Shown here in pieces: positions 35,479 to 48,195 of a stretch of 64,000 nucleotides of DNA (position 1 is its first letter; the number at the start of each line of letters is the position of its first letter). The stretch lies in contig JAXGGA010003035.1 in NCBI GenBank assembly GCA_038373865.1, positions 45,989 through 109,988 on the forward strand, written 5' to 3'. Position numbers and translations under genes: made by a program. Under the pieces are notes generated by a model. It had not been told where the DNA came from, did no database searches, and was given only the letters and a program-made list of their open reading frames with translations. Origin of the DNA: Uloborus plumipes. Its lineage: Eukaryota > Arthropoda > Arachnida > Araneae > Uloboridae.

Positions 35479-36328
35479 AATGCAATGTGTGATTTCAATG
35501 AGTAGAGAAACATATTACACTTCAATGAATTCTATGTTAAACTATACCCGGTGTAACGAGAGTAGGCGCATGAAAGAAATATCAATTTCCCACTCTCGGC
35601 ACGTTTCCCTTTATGGTTGTCATAGTTACGGCGCTGTAGACTTTTTCTCCACTTAGATTTTGCAACAATGGTAAAAAATACAAACGATTAAAATTGCTTT
35701 GTGCGTAAAGTGTTATTCAATCAACGGTAATGAAATGTTTTTTGAAGTTTTTAAAAAGGTTACTCATAATGGTAGGTCTTGCCAAAACAAACTATTTAGC
35801 ACTAGATTTGGTAGAAAACGCTTAGAAATAACTGAAATACGAGGACATAAATAAAAGCACAACCCTAATTCGATAAACATAAAATAAATGCCTCAACAGC
35901 AGTGCATAAAAAAGAGTGGAGCTGTTTTCTTTCGTAGGGTTTCCATGGACGCAAAATTTCCAAACTTGATACGCCTATTTTAAAGTAACCAAGTATAGGT
36001 AACTCTAATAATCACTTTGTTTAAGGGGTAGATTGTAGAGACATCTTATCTCCTATAGCTCTTATTTTCGGAGATCTAGGATCTTTGTGATTGCGAGCCT
36101 AAATTAAAGGGACCAAATTTTTACTTAGAAACTTGACGGTGACATTTCTGCACAGAGCAAAAAGAAATATGAGTAAGCAAACTAAACTTCATTAGAAAAC
36201 AGTTAGCTATTACCTGTTTGACCAAACAGCTAATCCGTCTGTAACATTAGTTAAATCAGGTTGTACTTGAACAAAATCGATTTGTACTAAATAGGTAACC
36301 TGCACGCAGTCTTAAGGGTTTTAGCATA
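35479..36328. other. Spacer between the two inverted CAGTGAACTC MITEs
   Basis: Unique AT-rich sequence with no gene recognised. Its interest is only that inverted copies flank it. Confidence 0.45.
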
Positions 36329-36330
36329 TA

Positions 36331-36890
36331 CAGTGAACTCTCACTTATACCCCGGCTCATTTATGCTTCTTTTTCACTTATACGACGATTTTGAATGGTC
36401 CCAGCACATTCCATAGGAAAATAATGACAGTATCATTCGTTTATGCGTTGCTGGAAAGATAAATATTTCACTTATGCGCTGAATTTTCCGTAAAATGTCA
36501 AAAAAAAAATATTTTCTTTAAAAAATAAGCATTTTTCTTCACTTTTCTCTTTAATCTTTCACCTTTTTTTGCTCACGGAAGGCATTTTTTTCCGCATGAA
36601 CTAGAATTCGGAGAGGGAAAATTATCTATTATGGATCGCTTTGAACTGAACATTTTGTAATTAGGTATGCTACAATTTTTGTTCTCTCATTATCATTGCA
36701 GTTACGTTACAGTAATTTCCTAACTGTAGTAATATACCCCTTTTCTATTGAAACATTCTTATTCATTCTCTCATTAGAGCCTATGTTGGGTTTTAGTCCT
36801 TTAAACAGGCTTATTCACTTATACGTCTCTCTCACTTGTACGCCTTTTTCTGTTGGTCCCTTGGGCAGGCGCATAAGTGAGAGTTCACTG
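36331..36890 (-). mobile_element. CAGTGAACTC MITE (pogo-like), inverted copy
   Basis: Begins CAGTGAACTCTCACTTATAC and ends GCATAAGTGAGAGTTCACTG, with TA on both sides (36329-36330 and 36891-36892). The asymmetric segment CCAACAGAAAAAGG, at the left of the forward copy, is at the right here in reverse complement, showing opposite orientation. Confidence 0.85.
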
Positions 36891-36892
36891 TA

Positions 36893-38033
36893 TATAAAAA
36901 CATTAATGCAACTGAATTATTTCATTATTAAATGTCTCAAAATTTATCAGTCTCTACAATTGCAACTGTGTTGGTTGGTGTATCAACTGCAACTTTGACA
37001 TACTTGAAATAGTTTTCAAAGCTTACGTTCAATGTCTGTCAAGAAAGCAAATCTAATTCAAAAGTACTGTGTATTGTTTCGAAAATATGTGTCAAAATCG
37101 TAAATTTTGTACTTAGCTCCCAATTATTTCCCCGAATTTAAACCGTTTCCTCTTTTCTCCTAACTCACTAATATATTAGACGAATTTAGCAACTTTTCGT
37201 GTCTTTAACTAGCATTGAGGAAGCTGTAACTTAAATGCTTAAAGTTTACGTAGAATGGTTGCTCTTGATTTTTTTTTCAGTATTTTTTTACTTACATTTG
37301 TTCTTCCCTTTTAATCTTTTTAAAGAACGGAAAACGAGTTTTAAAGCAATACTCTTAATTTTCAAGTCGTATTTTGTCCTCTTAGTTTAAAAATACTATG
37401 AGGAAAAAACGCAATCTTTTTTTTTTTCGAATAAGAAATAAAATGTCTTTGAAAAAAACATCGCGAAGGAAAAATTTTTTTTCACGTGATGATCGTTCCA
37501 GTTATTAGATCGACTGTGTATAAAAAAAAGTTAACATGAATTTTGCTGATTTATTTTATTATCAAAAGGTTTTTTTTCTTTCCTTTAATGCAAAAAAAAG
37601 AAGAATATTTGACAATTATTTTTGAGAAGGTAAGTGCTGTTTTTATTTAATCATATAAAATAAAGTAAAAATAATCTAACAATCACTTTTTTTTTCCGTT
37701 AGATTTTTCAACTGAAAGAGAAAAACACATATTTTTTTCCTTTAAACTCAGGGCCTTGCTCCACATTGACGTAAAGCAGAAACGTAAAATGGAGCAAATA
37801 GTGTTTCTATGGATAGTACCCGAATTTTCGGTTTCTGCCTTCGGTTTCTGTCGCGTTTTCTGCTGATGTGGAGCAGGGCCCTTACTCACTCTTAGTGCTC
37901 TAATATGCAGTAAACTCCCGATTATACACATTTAGTAAATTCATACTTTCAAACTTAGCAACTCGTATGTCTTAAAAAGAATGTATGAGGAAAATAGTGC
38001 TTAAGCAGGAAGAAACAGCCATGCACAACTTAC
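36893..38033. other. DNA downstream of the last visible Ig exon
   Basis: This should be intron or 3' sequence of the minus-strand Ig gene. It contains a small inverted-repeat MITE at 37751-37881. I found no exon continuing the frame after Ig3. Confidence 0.45.
37751..37881. mobile_element. Short hAT-like MITE
   Basis: GGGCCTTGCTCCACATTGAC and the reverse complement of GATGTGGAGCAGGGCCC are inverted ends, with AGCAGAAA(A)CG repeated further inside. ACTCA is present on both outer sides as a possible target duplication remnant. Non-coding. Confidence 0.6.
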
Positions 38034-38321
38034 CATATAGTCTGATAAATCCTTCTTTTTCCCCCAATGTGTTTTTAGCTACACATTTATAGGATCCAAA
38101 ATCACTCTCTCTTAAATTCCCGATTCGGATTCTCATATGGATCTTGTACCCATCCTTATCTTCCTCCAAATGATATTTCTTGTTATTGAGCAGCATGAGC
38201 CCATCGCTCCGGATCCAAGAAGTGAGTGGAGTTGGGGAAGCTTCTAATTTACATTCCAGGACGACATCAGCACCCGTAGCAGCACCAATCAGCTGTCTTG
38301 GTACACGAATTTTTGGACGGA
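38034..38321 (-). CDS. Lachesin/DIP-type cell-adhesion protein, exon for Ig domain 3
   Basis: This single 288-nt exon encodes the whole third Ig domain, starting FRPKIRVPRQLIGAATGADV. It shows the I-set pattern: first Cys in VVLECKLEASP, Trp in SWIRSDG, second Cys in DFGSYKCVAKNTLGE, ending EGFIRLY. The boundaries are a strong acceptor (TTTTGGCAG) and donor (GTAAGT), and both introns are phase 1. PxIxVPxQLxGA, YKxHMxxxI and DFGSYxCVAKNxLGE are typical of Ig3 in insect lachesins and Dpr-interacting proteins, which act at the surface of neurons and epithelia. The frame is open throughout. What follows (stalk and GPI or transmembrane end) is on an unseen exon. The exact subfamily is not resolvable from this window alone. 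Confidence 0.94.
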
Positions 38322-40097
38322 CTGCCAAAACAGGAGAAAATGAGTTCGTCAAAGCCAAATAATAATATGCTGATTTTAAAGGTAAAGAATCGGCCATGCG
38401 TGTTTGTTTTCATTGAATACCTGTGGCTTCCAAGTTTGAAACTCAAATATGATATTTTTCTGTCCGAAGCAGGGCCATTTGGACCCAAACAATACGAGAA
38501 GTTTAAATTCAATACATTGGATTTACATTTACAAAGTTCTGTTTTTAACACAATTTTTAAACTAATATCAGAATCGTGAATACCTCCCCCCTCCCCCCAT
38601 TGTCCATACACTAAAGAAGTCCTATTTTCTCCTACAATTTTCTGAATTAAACATACGAATCATTCGGTTTTGACAAGACGGAGAACAGCGCACAGTTCAA
38701 GAACGTAAATGGTTGTTTCAAAGGAATCTTCCTCAAGTGCTTTTTCTCAACAGGAAACTATTCAAAACACCCAGGCGGGTCTCTCCAAATTGTCACCTAC
38801 CGTGTTTTTTTTTTGGGGGGGGGGTGAATTTAAGGCAACATTCCAAGGGTTCTACAACACCTGAAGATTAACGTCTAAGTGAAATTCACCAACATACTCA
38901 CTGCTGCGGTAGTGGGATGCTTAGGAAATCGGCTTGTTCAGTGTATCAAAATAAATAAATAAATAAATAAATAAATAAAACTGCGTCACCTATCTGGTGT
39001 AAAGAACAAAACATGTGATATGAGCCATCAATATATTTTTTTAATTACAATAAACGGCAATTCAATTTTGAAAAATAGCACAGATTGCTGCACAAAACAG
39101 CCTGCAGAGACTCCAAATATGTCAGATCATTGTTTCGTTTCATGAATTTTTAGAGAACATGGTCTTTATTACCAAACAAAATAGTTAAATTTTGAAGATT
39201 TTCAGAAACAGTATGTATATGATGGTATTTTGGCCATCTCCGTAACGGAGAAAATGCTATTATTTCGGTATTTTTTCTGGAATTCTTCAAAATGTAACTG
39301 CATTATATGGTAGTAAAGACCATGTTCTTCATTAATATAGAGAAGAAAAAGTAAGAATTAAAACTATTTATAGTCTTTTTAAGCTAGTTTGTGAAAAAGT
39401 GATGCGTCTGTTACCGTGGAATTGCCCTAAAATGCACTCTTTTTCATAAAGTACAATTTAAATAGCTGTATTTTGCATTAGTCTCAAAAATGTTTAAGAA
39501 AAGCGTGAAAGAAAAAAAATGCTTTAGCTGTATTCATCAAGGACATAATTCGTATGACTACCGTAACAATAAGACGTAATCCGTAGCAACTTTAAAATTT
39601 TAATGTGCAATAAATTCTTGATTGCTTTAAATAGAAAAGAAAAACAAGAAATGCATATGCAACCTCTGAAATGCAATCGATATTTTAATACTAAAAGGAA
39701 ACTTGAGTGTGTTTCGACTAGTAAATAAAAAAATAAAATTTCTCTCATAAATGCTTACATTAAAAATGCATTTAATTGTCAAAAACATCTTTTTAAAATA
39801 ATTTTTAAACATGTTCCACTTTGTGAAGTATTTTCAATTTGAAATTAATTTGAATGTTAGAACGAAATTAACGTCTGCTTCGAACTTCATGCTTTAGCAA
39901 AAACATCGATGTTTCCAAAACATCGACATCGATATCGCAGCACTAAAACCAAAACGTTCAATCAGTATCAATGCAAATGTCACAGCTTTTCCGCTGAAAT
40001 GTTAATCCTTTCTTCTCCCCTTTTTCGACACTTTTTCCGCTTGTAAGTACTTGTACAAAACCTAAATGTCAAAGAAAAAGAACAGAATCGTACTTAC
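38322..40097 (-). other. Ig gene intron between Ig2b and Ig3 exons
   Basis: A 1776-nt phase-1 intron. It contains a (TAAA)n run at 38948-38979, C and G homopolymers near 38588 and 38815, and otherwise unique AT-rich sequence. Open frames here are extensions of the neighbouring exon or its antisense. Confidence 0.75.
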
Positions 40098-40226
40098 AAT
40101 TAACTTGAATCATTATTCTCTTGCTTACAGATGGCGGCACACCATTTGCAGCTATACATAAATAGGCTCCCATATCCTCTCTAGAGACTTGGCTGATATT
40201 CAAGTACTCTCCCTCAACTCTTTGAG
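40098..40226 (-). CDS. Lachesin/DIP-type cell-adhesion protein, exon for second half of Ig domain 2
   Basis: A 129-nt exon, phase 1 at both ends, encoding (A)QRVEGEYLNISQVSREDMG, then AYLCIAANGVPPSVSKRI and MIQVN. It supplies the second Cys of Ig2 in the motif YLCIA.NGVPPSVSKRI, nearly invariant in insect lachesin/DIP proteins. It also carries an N-glycosylation sequon (NIS). Acceptor TTTTTACTTAG and donor GTAAGT are good. Phase and frame fit the exon at 43079 upstream and the Ig3 exon downstream with no adjustment, which is strong evidence for a functional gene. Confidence 0.95.
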
Positions 40227-43078
40227 CTAAGTAAAAACAAAACATTTTATCAGCACTTATCTTGAAATTTCTTGAATAAATAAATATTAAGTAAGCGAAA
40301 TATCATATTTCAACTGATAGCTTCATTTTAAACTGATCTAAGCCAGCGGAAATTTTCAGCATAATATTAAGACATAAGAAACTTTAAAAAATGAAGCAAA
40401 GAAATTATTGTGCAGGGGTCTTTTTACTTATTCTGTATCATAATTATCTGTAAAATTAATTGCAATTTGTCTTAAATATTAAAAGTTCAAAATAAATTAA
40501 AATATATATTTATGGTTTGAAAGTTTTAAATATAAAAATACTTTCGTGTTAGTTATTAGACAGAAAATAGTTTTATTTTCTTCTAACGATGGAACATTGG
40601 TCTATATGAGTCTTGTACAATCATTAAAGACTAAATCATTTTACGGTTACATCAGTGATAATTAATGGAAAAAAAATATTATTTTCTACCCATACTGAAA
40701 GTTAAGGTATTTTATGTAAGCAATTACCGGTATTAAAAACCTGAAAAATATCTAGAAATACCGGCATACTGGTATATCGATATTGCAATCACTAGATGCA
40801 ATGCACAAAGCTTTATTTCTCGATTTTTCCAAAAAAAAAGGAAAGTTTCAATTAAAGCCTTTAATTAACCCTCGACACAATAAGGTTATAAGTTTGATGT
40901 GTCTGTGGGCTTCTAGGGCCAAAGCAGATGCACCAATTTTAATTTTTTTTTTTAATTTGAAATTAGAGTCGATTAAGAGTGTTCGTACCTACGTCGCTTC
41001 TTCAGATAACATATAATTAACGAAGTTTAAAAACCTTTAAAGCGGTTTTCGTGATTTTTGAAGTGAAAAATTTAAAAGAATAGTACCAAAAGAAGGCAAA
41101 AAATCTGCGTCGGATAGAATGTGTCTGAAACTTCCATATGTTAAATAGAAGTCGAATTATAACGTTTTTCAGCAATTGCGGCTAAGTCATTAATAGCGCA
41201 ATCGGAAACCGATGTCATTGTTGGCTAACAAGGAAAGAAAACTCAATGATTTAAAATGTTTACACTGCGATGCAAAAGTTTAGACAAAATGCAAATATGT
41301 GAATAAAAAGAAAACTATTCAACGAAATGCTTTCAAATTTCTACTGCAGGTACACAGTATGGTCCCAAATACGTGTCTGGAGTACTTATAACTATAACTG
41401 GAATAAAATTTTGGATATTACAAAAGACATTTTTTTACATTGTTGCAAAAGTTTAGACAATAGTCAGATTTTATGCAAATATCCCTTGAAATGTGATTGG
41501 TGGAGGAAATGCGGGACGGTATTATTCATTTATAAAGTGCAGAGATTGCTGAATAAATAATCAAAATCTCAAAAGCTCTTTAGTTCTCGTGTAAAGAAGA
41601 TGAGAAAGTTTGGAAGCCGAAATTTGAAAATGAACCTACTTTATTAATTTTTTGTCTTTTAAATTGGCTCTAGTATGGTAGTACATTGTTTTTTACTTTG
41701 TGGAAAGCAAATTCAGACATGCGTATTGATCAAAAAGTTCAAGAAAAATTATATTTCTTAAGGATGAAGGAATTGAAAAACGGCTCAGACTGACGATTCG
41801 CCCCTTAATCCTACAAAACTTCAACTTGGGTCAAAAACAGCACGTGACAGCATAAGTAGATGAACAACTGAATCGGAATGCATAAAAAAAACAAAGAATT
41901 GTGCCTGAGCCTTTTCGGACAGAGTGTCCCAAATAAGCCAGATTTTAATGTGAAAACCAGCATATGTATCATCGTGACTAAAAAATGAATGGTACTTTCT
42001 TTGATAAAAATTATTAAAATTGGGATGGCCTAGATGGATTATAATTCTTTTCGCGGGACTTGAAAAATATCCAATGATCATATGCTGTGCTGCTTTTACC
42101 AATAAAATCTGGCTTATTTGGGACACTCTATGTGAAAAGGCTCAGGCACAATTCTGTGTTTTTTTTTTATGCATTCCGATTCAGTTATTCATCTACTTAT
42201 GCTGCCACGTGCTGTTTTTGACCCAAGTTGAAGTTCTGTAGGATTAAGGGGTGAATCGTCAGTCTGAGCCGTTTTTTTAAATTCCTTCATCCTTAAGAAA
42301 TATAATTTTTCTTGGACTTTTTGATCGATATGCATGTCTGAATTTGCTCTCCACAAAGTAAAAAACAATGTACTACCATACTAGAGCCGGTTTAAAAGAC
42401 AAAAAATTAATAAAGTAGGTTCATTTTCAAATTTCGGTTTCCAAACTTTCTCATCTTCTTTACACGAGAACTAAAGAGCTTTTGAGATTTTTATTATTTA
42501 TTCAGCAATCTCTGCACTTTATAATTGAATAACACAGTCCCGCATTTCCTCCACCAATCACATTTCAAGGGATATTTGCATAAAATCTGACTATTGTCTA
42601 AACTTTTGCAACAATGTAAAAAAATATCTTCTGTAATATCCAAAATTTGATTCCAGTTATAGTTATAAGAACTTCAGACACGTATTTGGGACCATATTGT
42701 GTACCAGCAGTCGAAATTTGACAGCATTTCGTTGAATAGTTTTCTTTTTATTCACATATTTGCATTTTGTCTAAACTTTTGCATCGCAGTGTATCTGTTG
42801 CCAGCTTTTATTTGTTGACAATGAAAATACTTGGAATTGATTTTAGTATAAGGATTTTCCATTTTCCCCTTTTATTCTGCTTTTGCGACTAAAAAATTCT
42901 ACTAGTAAGGTTTTGTCTATCCTTTTTGATATTTATTATGTCCTTTCAAAAACAATAAAATGTATTTAAACTCAAAATGTCTTCTGACCAGTGACGTTCG
43001 TTTTAATATGAAGTCGGCAATCAGGGTCTGTTTTTCTTTTTAATTTTTAGTTTAATCTTAGTACTTGTGAAAACTCAC
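40227..43078 (-). other. Ig gene intron inside Ig2
   Basis: A 2852-nt phase-1 intron, more than half of it occupied by the 1.5-kb Tc1-like foldback at 41263-42791. The rest is AT-rich with no other recognised feature. Confidence 0.75.
41263..42791. mobile_element. Tc1-like foldback element, 1.5 kb
   Basis: TA-flanked ends, CACTGCGATGCAAAAGTTTA at 41263 and its inverted form ending at 42791, continue into arms of roughly 650-700 bp that mirror each other across a centre of about 150 bp near 41950-42105. Shared phrases in both arms include TGTGAATAAAAAGAAAACTA and TCAGACTGACGATTC, the latter with small differences. CACTG.(G)TTGCAAAAGT-type ends are typical of Tc1-like elements. It encodes no transposase; ORFs near 41821 and 42020 are antisense images of each other across the palindrome. 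It sits in a gene intron. Confidence 0.88.
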
Positions 43079-43249
43079 CTGTGAATTTTCGTCCTCCATA
43101 AGATCCGAGATGGATCTTATTCCCATCTTCGCGTCGCCATGTGATCTTTGGTTGTGGGTAACCAGAAGCTTCGCAGCGCAAACTGACCCTCTTCTGTTCT
43201 TCTACAACAGTATCCGAGCTCGTGCGACTTTCTCTGATTGTAGGAGGAA
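43079..43249 (-). CDS. Lachesin/DIP-type cell-adhesion protein, exon for first half of Ig domain 2
   Basis: A 171-nt exon, phase 1 on both sides. With the split Val it reads VPPTIRESRTSSDTVVEEQK, then RVSLRCEASGYPQPKITWRR and EDGNKIHLGSYGGRKFT. VPP.I....SSD..V, the first Cys (SLRC), GYP.P.ITWRREDG and the break just after it are the standard Ig2 layout of the family. Most members have a REG turn before the B strand; here it is EEQK, a mild deviation. Acceptor TTGTCTTTCAG and donor GTGAGT are good. The frame is open and joins its neighbours exactly. Confidence 0.95.
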
Positions 43250-44452
43250 CTGAAAGACAAAAAATCGTTTTTCCCCCTCTTCTTAAAATTTAAAAAATGT
43301 TTGGCCTTTTTGTGGTAGCATTTGAAAATGTACAAAAAGTTCTGGAAATAGGCATATTCTGGACTCATTTTCAAAATTATACCAGGGTATCAACTTTATA
43401 ATCTGGGTAATCCAAACTTTAAAAGCACAAATGCAACAACGCATATGTTTCGGGGTAACAAGGAACCGTTCTTTTAATGCAAAGAAGAGTGAGTTTTAAA
43501 ATGAATGTTATTCGCTTTTCTCGGATGACTTCTCATCTTCAAGATAATTCTTTGCGTTGAAAAGGGAATTCCTTGTAATTTCGAAACACTTGTCTGCAGT
43601 TATTAGCTCTGCTTGCGCCTTTAAATGTTGGACTGCCCTAATTTACATTTTATGTACAATCCATGCCGTGAAACCGGTAAATTTAAGCAACATTCTCACT
43701 CCGGAGTATCGGAGAATTGAAGATCTTTTTTCACAGCATATTTGTAAAAACATGACACGGGAGTCACTAGTGTTGCGGCATGGATGACGTATTACTGCTA
43801 TTTATGGCTCTTAAGGCTTTAAAGTAATTATGTATAATAAACAGTGAAGCTTAAGTGGTGTTATGTTGAAAAGGGGGGGGGTACGCTCCTTTGCTGGCCA
43901 CTCTATACCACACAAATTCAACTGTCATCATGTAATTTTAGTTTGAATGACTTTTGGAGGCGATAAGTGATTACATTCAACCTAATACCGAAGTTAGACA
44001 TGCATTATATGGGGCCTTTATTATTAAGCTGAAATTTTGCAAGTTATGAAGGAACAAAGAAACTGTGATATACTGGCTGCGACAAAATAATTCCCAAAGT
44101 AACAAAAAAAGCCGGCTGAAAATATGTTTACGTTCTTAAATAATATTGGCGCAATCTAACTAACGGAGTCTCTTGTGCCGTTGAAATAAATAAAACCAGT
44201 TTTAATAATAACTTGCGGCCAAGGCCCGCTAGACTAGAATAGGGCAGCAAACTCAGGCTCATCTACTGCAGCGAGTTGGTGCACACTACTTTCAACGAGG
44301 TAGTTTTGAGGTTTCACCCAATTTTTCCGCCTGGTGCACTTCGGATGCTTTACCCCTTTGCTGCCCGCAACACCACATTATTTAATCAGAAGATCATTAA
44401 AGAGTTTGTCTACTTTCAAAAAAGCAGCATAAAAAGTTTTTTTTTCCTTTTA

Positions 44453-44762
44453 CACTAAAAAATAGATGTTGTTTTTAGTGTAATATAGTTTTACATTAAT
44501 TTCACAGTAATAAACTGTAAAATTGCTAGTTTCAGTTTACTACTGTGCATTTTACAGTTTTAAACTGGAACTTCTACCTCCAGCACTATACTGTTGTTTT
44601 TACAGTGTACAAAAGAGCTAATTTTGCAGTAATAAATGGAATGTCTAGTTTTACAGTAATAAACAGGAAAACTACTAGTTTTACAGTTTATTACAGTTTT
44701 AAACTCTGGAACCTCTGCTGACAGTATTATACTGTAAAAACAGCAGCTTATTTTTTGCAATG
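44453..44762. mobile_element. ACTGTAAAA-family MITE, copy 6
   Basis: Begins CACTAAAAAATAGATGTTG and ends ACTGTAAAAACAGCAGCTTA, then TTTTTTGCAATG, with an internal restart (CTGTTGTTTTTACAGTGTAC) near 44590 showing a dimer. It lies in the large intron of the Ig gene. Confidence 0.85.
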
Positions 44763-47299
44763 TAACAACCATACAGGAATTTCCACGTATAAAATTGCAC
44801 CCCTAAAGCGGTAATCTATGTGCAACTAACATATTTCATCAAAATTGAGGAAATCCTTACTAAAAGGTTTTCCTTGTTAAATTTTACTGTTTACCTGCAG
44901 CAGAACTCATGCTTGGAAATTTGAATTACTATCAGGCGTTAGAAATGTAATATTTATCTTGCTTAGAGAAAGGTTAATTAACAAAAGCTTCTACGAAATA
45001 CCAAGATTTAACAGCTTTCAATAATGAGATTGAATGCAAAATATTTTAATGCGCAATGCATTCGTTAAAACGAATTAAAGCTGACAACAAAAACATTATC
45101 TATGAGCTTTGATCTGAAAGCAGCTTCGCTGATAAAATTCAAAAATGTAGAATATTATCCACTATAAAAATAAGCAAATTAATTCTTGAGCAAAATAAGT
45201 TTTAATATTTATTTTAAAGAATTATTAGGCACTAAATTGCTTATTTAATGCGGTTTATATGAAAACATAAGCTTAAATGTTTCAGTTACAGAATCTTATC
45301 ATAGTAGATCTAATCAATATTTACTGAAATGCAGACTTTATGTTTCGCAATTTTCTAATTGTGTACAGTACTATACTTTTTTACTTTAAACATACCTGCT
45401 ATGATGAATGAATTAGTCAATTAGTTTGAATATTGTGACTGCACAACTCAACAAAATTGACAACGCTAAGAAGCAATTTCTATTATTTTAATTTATGAAA
45501 AAGATTTGAGGTAAAGTAAATAACGCTTTTCATTTTTAAGACAATTATTTTAATATCATGTGTTATTCGATTAATTCTTATTAGAATGTGAAATTAGATT
45601 AAAATACATTCTAATATTTGCAGAAATTGAAGAAGTAAAAAGTTAAGAAAAAAGACATCACTCTGAATGAAGGAGTTTACATTAATATTGAAGGAATATG
45701 CATCTTTTACTTAGTATATTTACGTACTTATGCATACTATTAATGTGGAAATTTTTAACTGCTTTGAAATACAGAACAATTGAGTTTAAAATTTCTATTT
45801 CAGAACAATTTAGTATATTTATCAGCTGAAATAATTGAAGTGTCGGACATTTAAATCAACATATAGGTTAAAGGCAGTAGTAGTCGGCCATTTAAGAGAT
45901 CTTTCGTTGATCTTGGTTAACCTAGAATTTTCAGCTATCAATACAGCAACAAAAACAAGGTATAACATTTGAATGTTTTCTTTTCTGATAGTGATTCACC
46001 AATTTGTTTCAGAAATTAAAAGAAAAATTACATTAAATACCAAGCTGTTGTCAAGCCTAGTAAATGCTCCAGCCGACAGCCACAGAAATCCAGTGCTCGG
46101 CCGTTTCATTTTCCTTGATCTTATGCAATATGGGTGATTGAATTTAAAAAAAAAGGGGGGGGGATTTACAGCACTGCATCATACTTAGTCTGGTCAAATT
46201 TTTCGTGGTGCTTCTTGTACTCAGCAGTGTAGATGATCTTTTTCGTGTACTCCTTGATACACAATGTGCTTTACTTATTTCTACCATTAATCTACCGTTA
46301 GACAGTACACTTAGCTCAGTACTCTCGTGATATTGATGTAATTTTTGTTTCTATACTTCAGATGCCTAAAAAAGGTTTATTTTAAAAAAGTACACTAGAA
46401 AAAAAGTTTTTTCTTTCTGAATAACATCTAAAAGTATGTCTGTATCAAAAAGAAAATAATTTAAAACATCAAAAGAAGCTTCATAAGGGCATGAACACAA
46501 TACTTTGACGTATATATATATATATATGACGTAATACTTTTTTTACAACATACCTTCCATCCATTTGTCTAAATGTTTCACAGTTCACGCAACCCCTTCC
46601 CTCCCCTGTCACGCATATCACAATCCAAAAACATATTGTTACATTATATGCTTTGTGTGAACAAATATATGAAAAATCACATTTCTTGACGAAATCTAAC
46701 GTTTCGTGTGGAGTCAGGTCCTTTAACTGCTATTTTGGAAAAGAATCTCTGCTAAAAAATGTCCAGCACGAAAAATTGAAAGATTTGCGAATAAAACTTG
46801 TCATGATGTAAGAGTTCAGAGATTTAAAGTCCAAGGGAGAAAATGAGTACGTAACATATCGCCCTTTCAGTAAAATGACAACCGGTCATTCTACTGAAGC
46901 TGCTGCGATACCGTTAGCTTCTGTATTTTCCACCAAAACGTGTTATTGACAACGAGTATAAAATGACGTAACTCACAAAGCGCGGTGTTTCATATCTCAA
47001 TGAATATTGGTGATCCTGAAAAAAAACTTTTTGTGTTTGAATTTTTTAAATGCCCTTGATTGCCCTAAATTTAAATTAGAGCACGTAGGAATCCCCCTTT
47101 TTTGACTTTTTTTTTTCGTTTTAATTTTTGAACATCTTAAATCTACACCGCATTTTGAGCATTTTGGCAATTTAAAGTATGCCTCTAGGACAAACAGTAG
47201 CGTAAATAAAGGTACTGAGATTTAAAGCGGAACACCCTGTATATTGTTTTTTAACATTACAGTCGCATTATAGAGCTAACGTTAACTTACGGAATTAAA

Positions 47300-47555
47300 A
47301 TGAAGGGCCAGGGGGAAAAAGATAAAAGTGACCAAAAAGCGATTTCGAGAAAAACGAAGACCAAAGTTTGTTTTCTCGTAGCTCCTTATATAGTTTTTCG
47401 AGTTTTCATGCACATTTCGGTCGCTTCTCATCTTTTTTCCCCTTTGTTGTTCTACCAGATGATACTAGTCCTTCATAGCCCCTAGATAGCGCTAATATCT
47501 CAAAATTGACGAAAAAGTGACTTTCATCTTTTTTCCCCCCTGGTCCTTTAAATTA
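47300..47555. mobile_element. MITE with ~33-bp TIRs in the Ig gene intron
   Basis: ATGAAGGGCCAGGGGGAAAA and AGATAAAAGTGACC on the left match, inverted, GTGACTTTCATCTTTTTTCC and CCCCTGGTCCTTTAAAT on the right. TTAA-like sequence abuts both ends, but a clean target duplication is not evident. The 61-codon ORF starting at 47300 is the TIR read through and is not a gene. Confidence 0.75.
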
Positions 47556-48195
47556 TAATAGTCCATAATAATTCCTTAAGTATTTATTGTTCTGATAACA
47601 AATTATTTCCTTATATTAGGGGAACCGGGAAGTAATGTCGTTGTTTTTTTTTTTTTTTTTCAAACAAATCAATTGTTATAAGTTTTCATTTTGAATCAAC
47701 AATGTTTTTTTTTTCGTTGTCAAAGGCCTTTTGACATCAAGTAGTGAATTTTAAATCACGGATGGATTTTTTTTAAAAAATCTTGCATGCATGCCAAATT
47801 TTCATGCTTTTTGTATTATAGAAAACGTTTTAGCAATCGCAAGGGAGAAAAAGAAATCCGACTGCATCACCGGTTACTAACCTGACATTGCAATATCAGA
47901 TTTCTTGCTATTTTAATCTATACATGAAACATTTTTTTAAAAAACTTGATAATTTGGTTTGTATCCAAGATGCCATTTCAAGGTTTTTGCTCCATTTTTT
48001 TTTTTTTTTTTTAATTCTTGATTTAAAATTTTCTTCTTGATGGCAAGAAGCCTTGTTAACGAGGTAAATTACGTCGTTGATTTAAGATAAAAACTTGTAA
48101 CAATTGATTTGTTTGAAAAAAAAAAACTACATAACTTTCCGGTCTTCCTAATGTGTGTTATTCAAAACGTACATAAACTTGTGCAGCTGACTTAC

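Larger units (their letters stand above)
43250..48195 (-). other. Ig gene intron between Ig1 and Ig2 exons
   Basis: A 4946-nt phase-1 intron, the largest visible. It holds ACTGTAAAA MITE copy 6, a 256-bp TIR MITE at 47300-47555, a (TA)n run at 46511-46526, and an isolated ACACCCTGTA end near 47231. Otherwise unique AT-rich DNA. Confidence 0.75.

Noticed and set aside
38267..38611. A 114-codon minus-strand frame overlapping the Ig3 exon start
   Set aside because: It is the wrong frame of a clear Ig exon plus intron sequence; the splice-defined frame is the one with the Ig motifs.
41821..42241. ORFs of 101 and 73 codons on opposite strands
   Set aside because: They are mirror images across the Tc1-like palindrome and encode no transposase motif.
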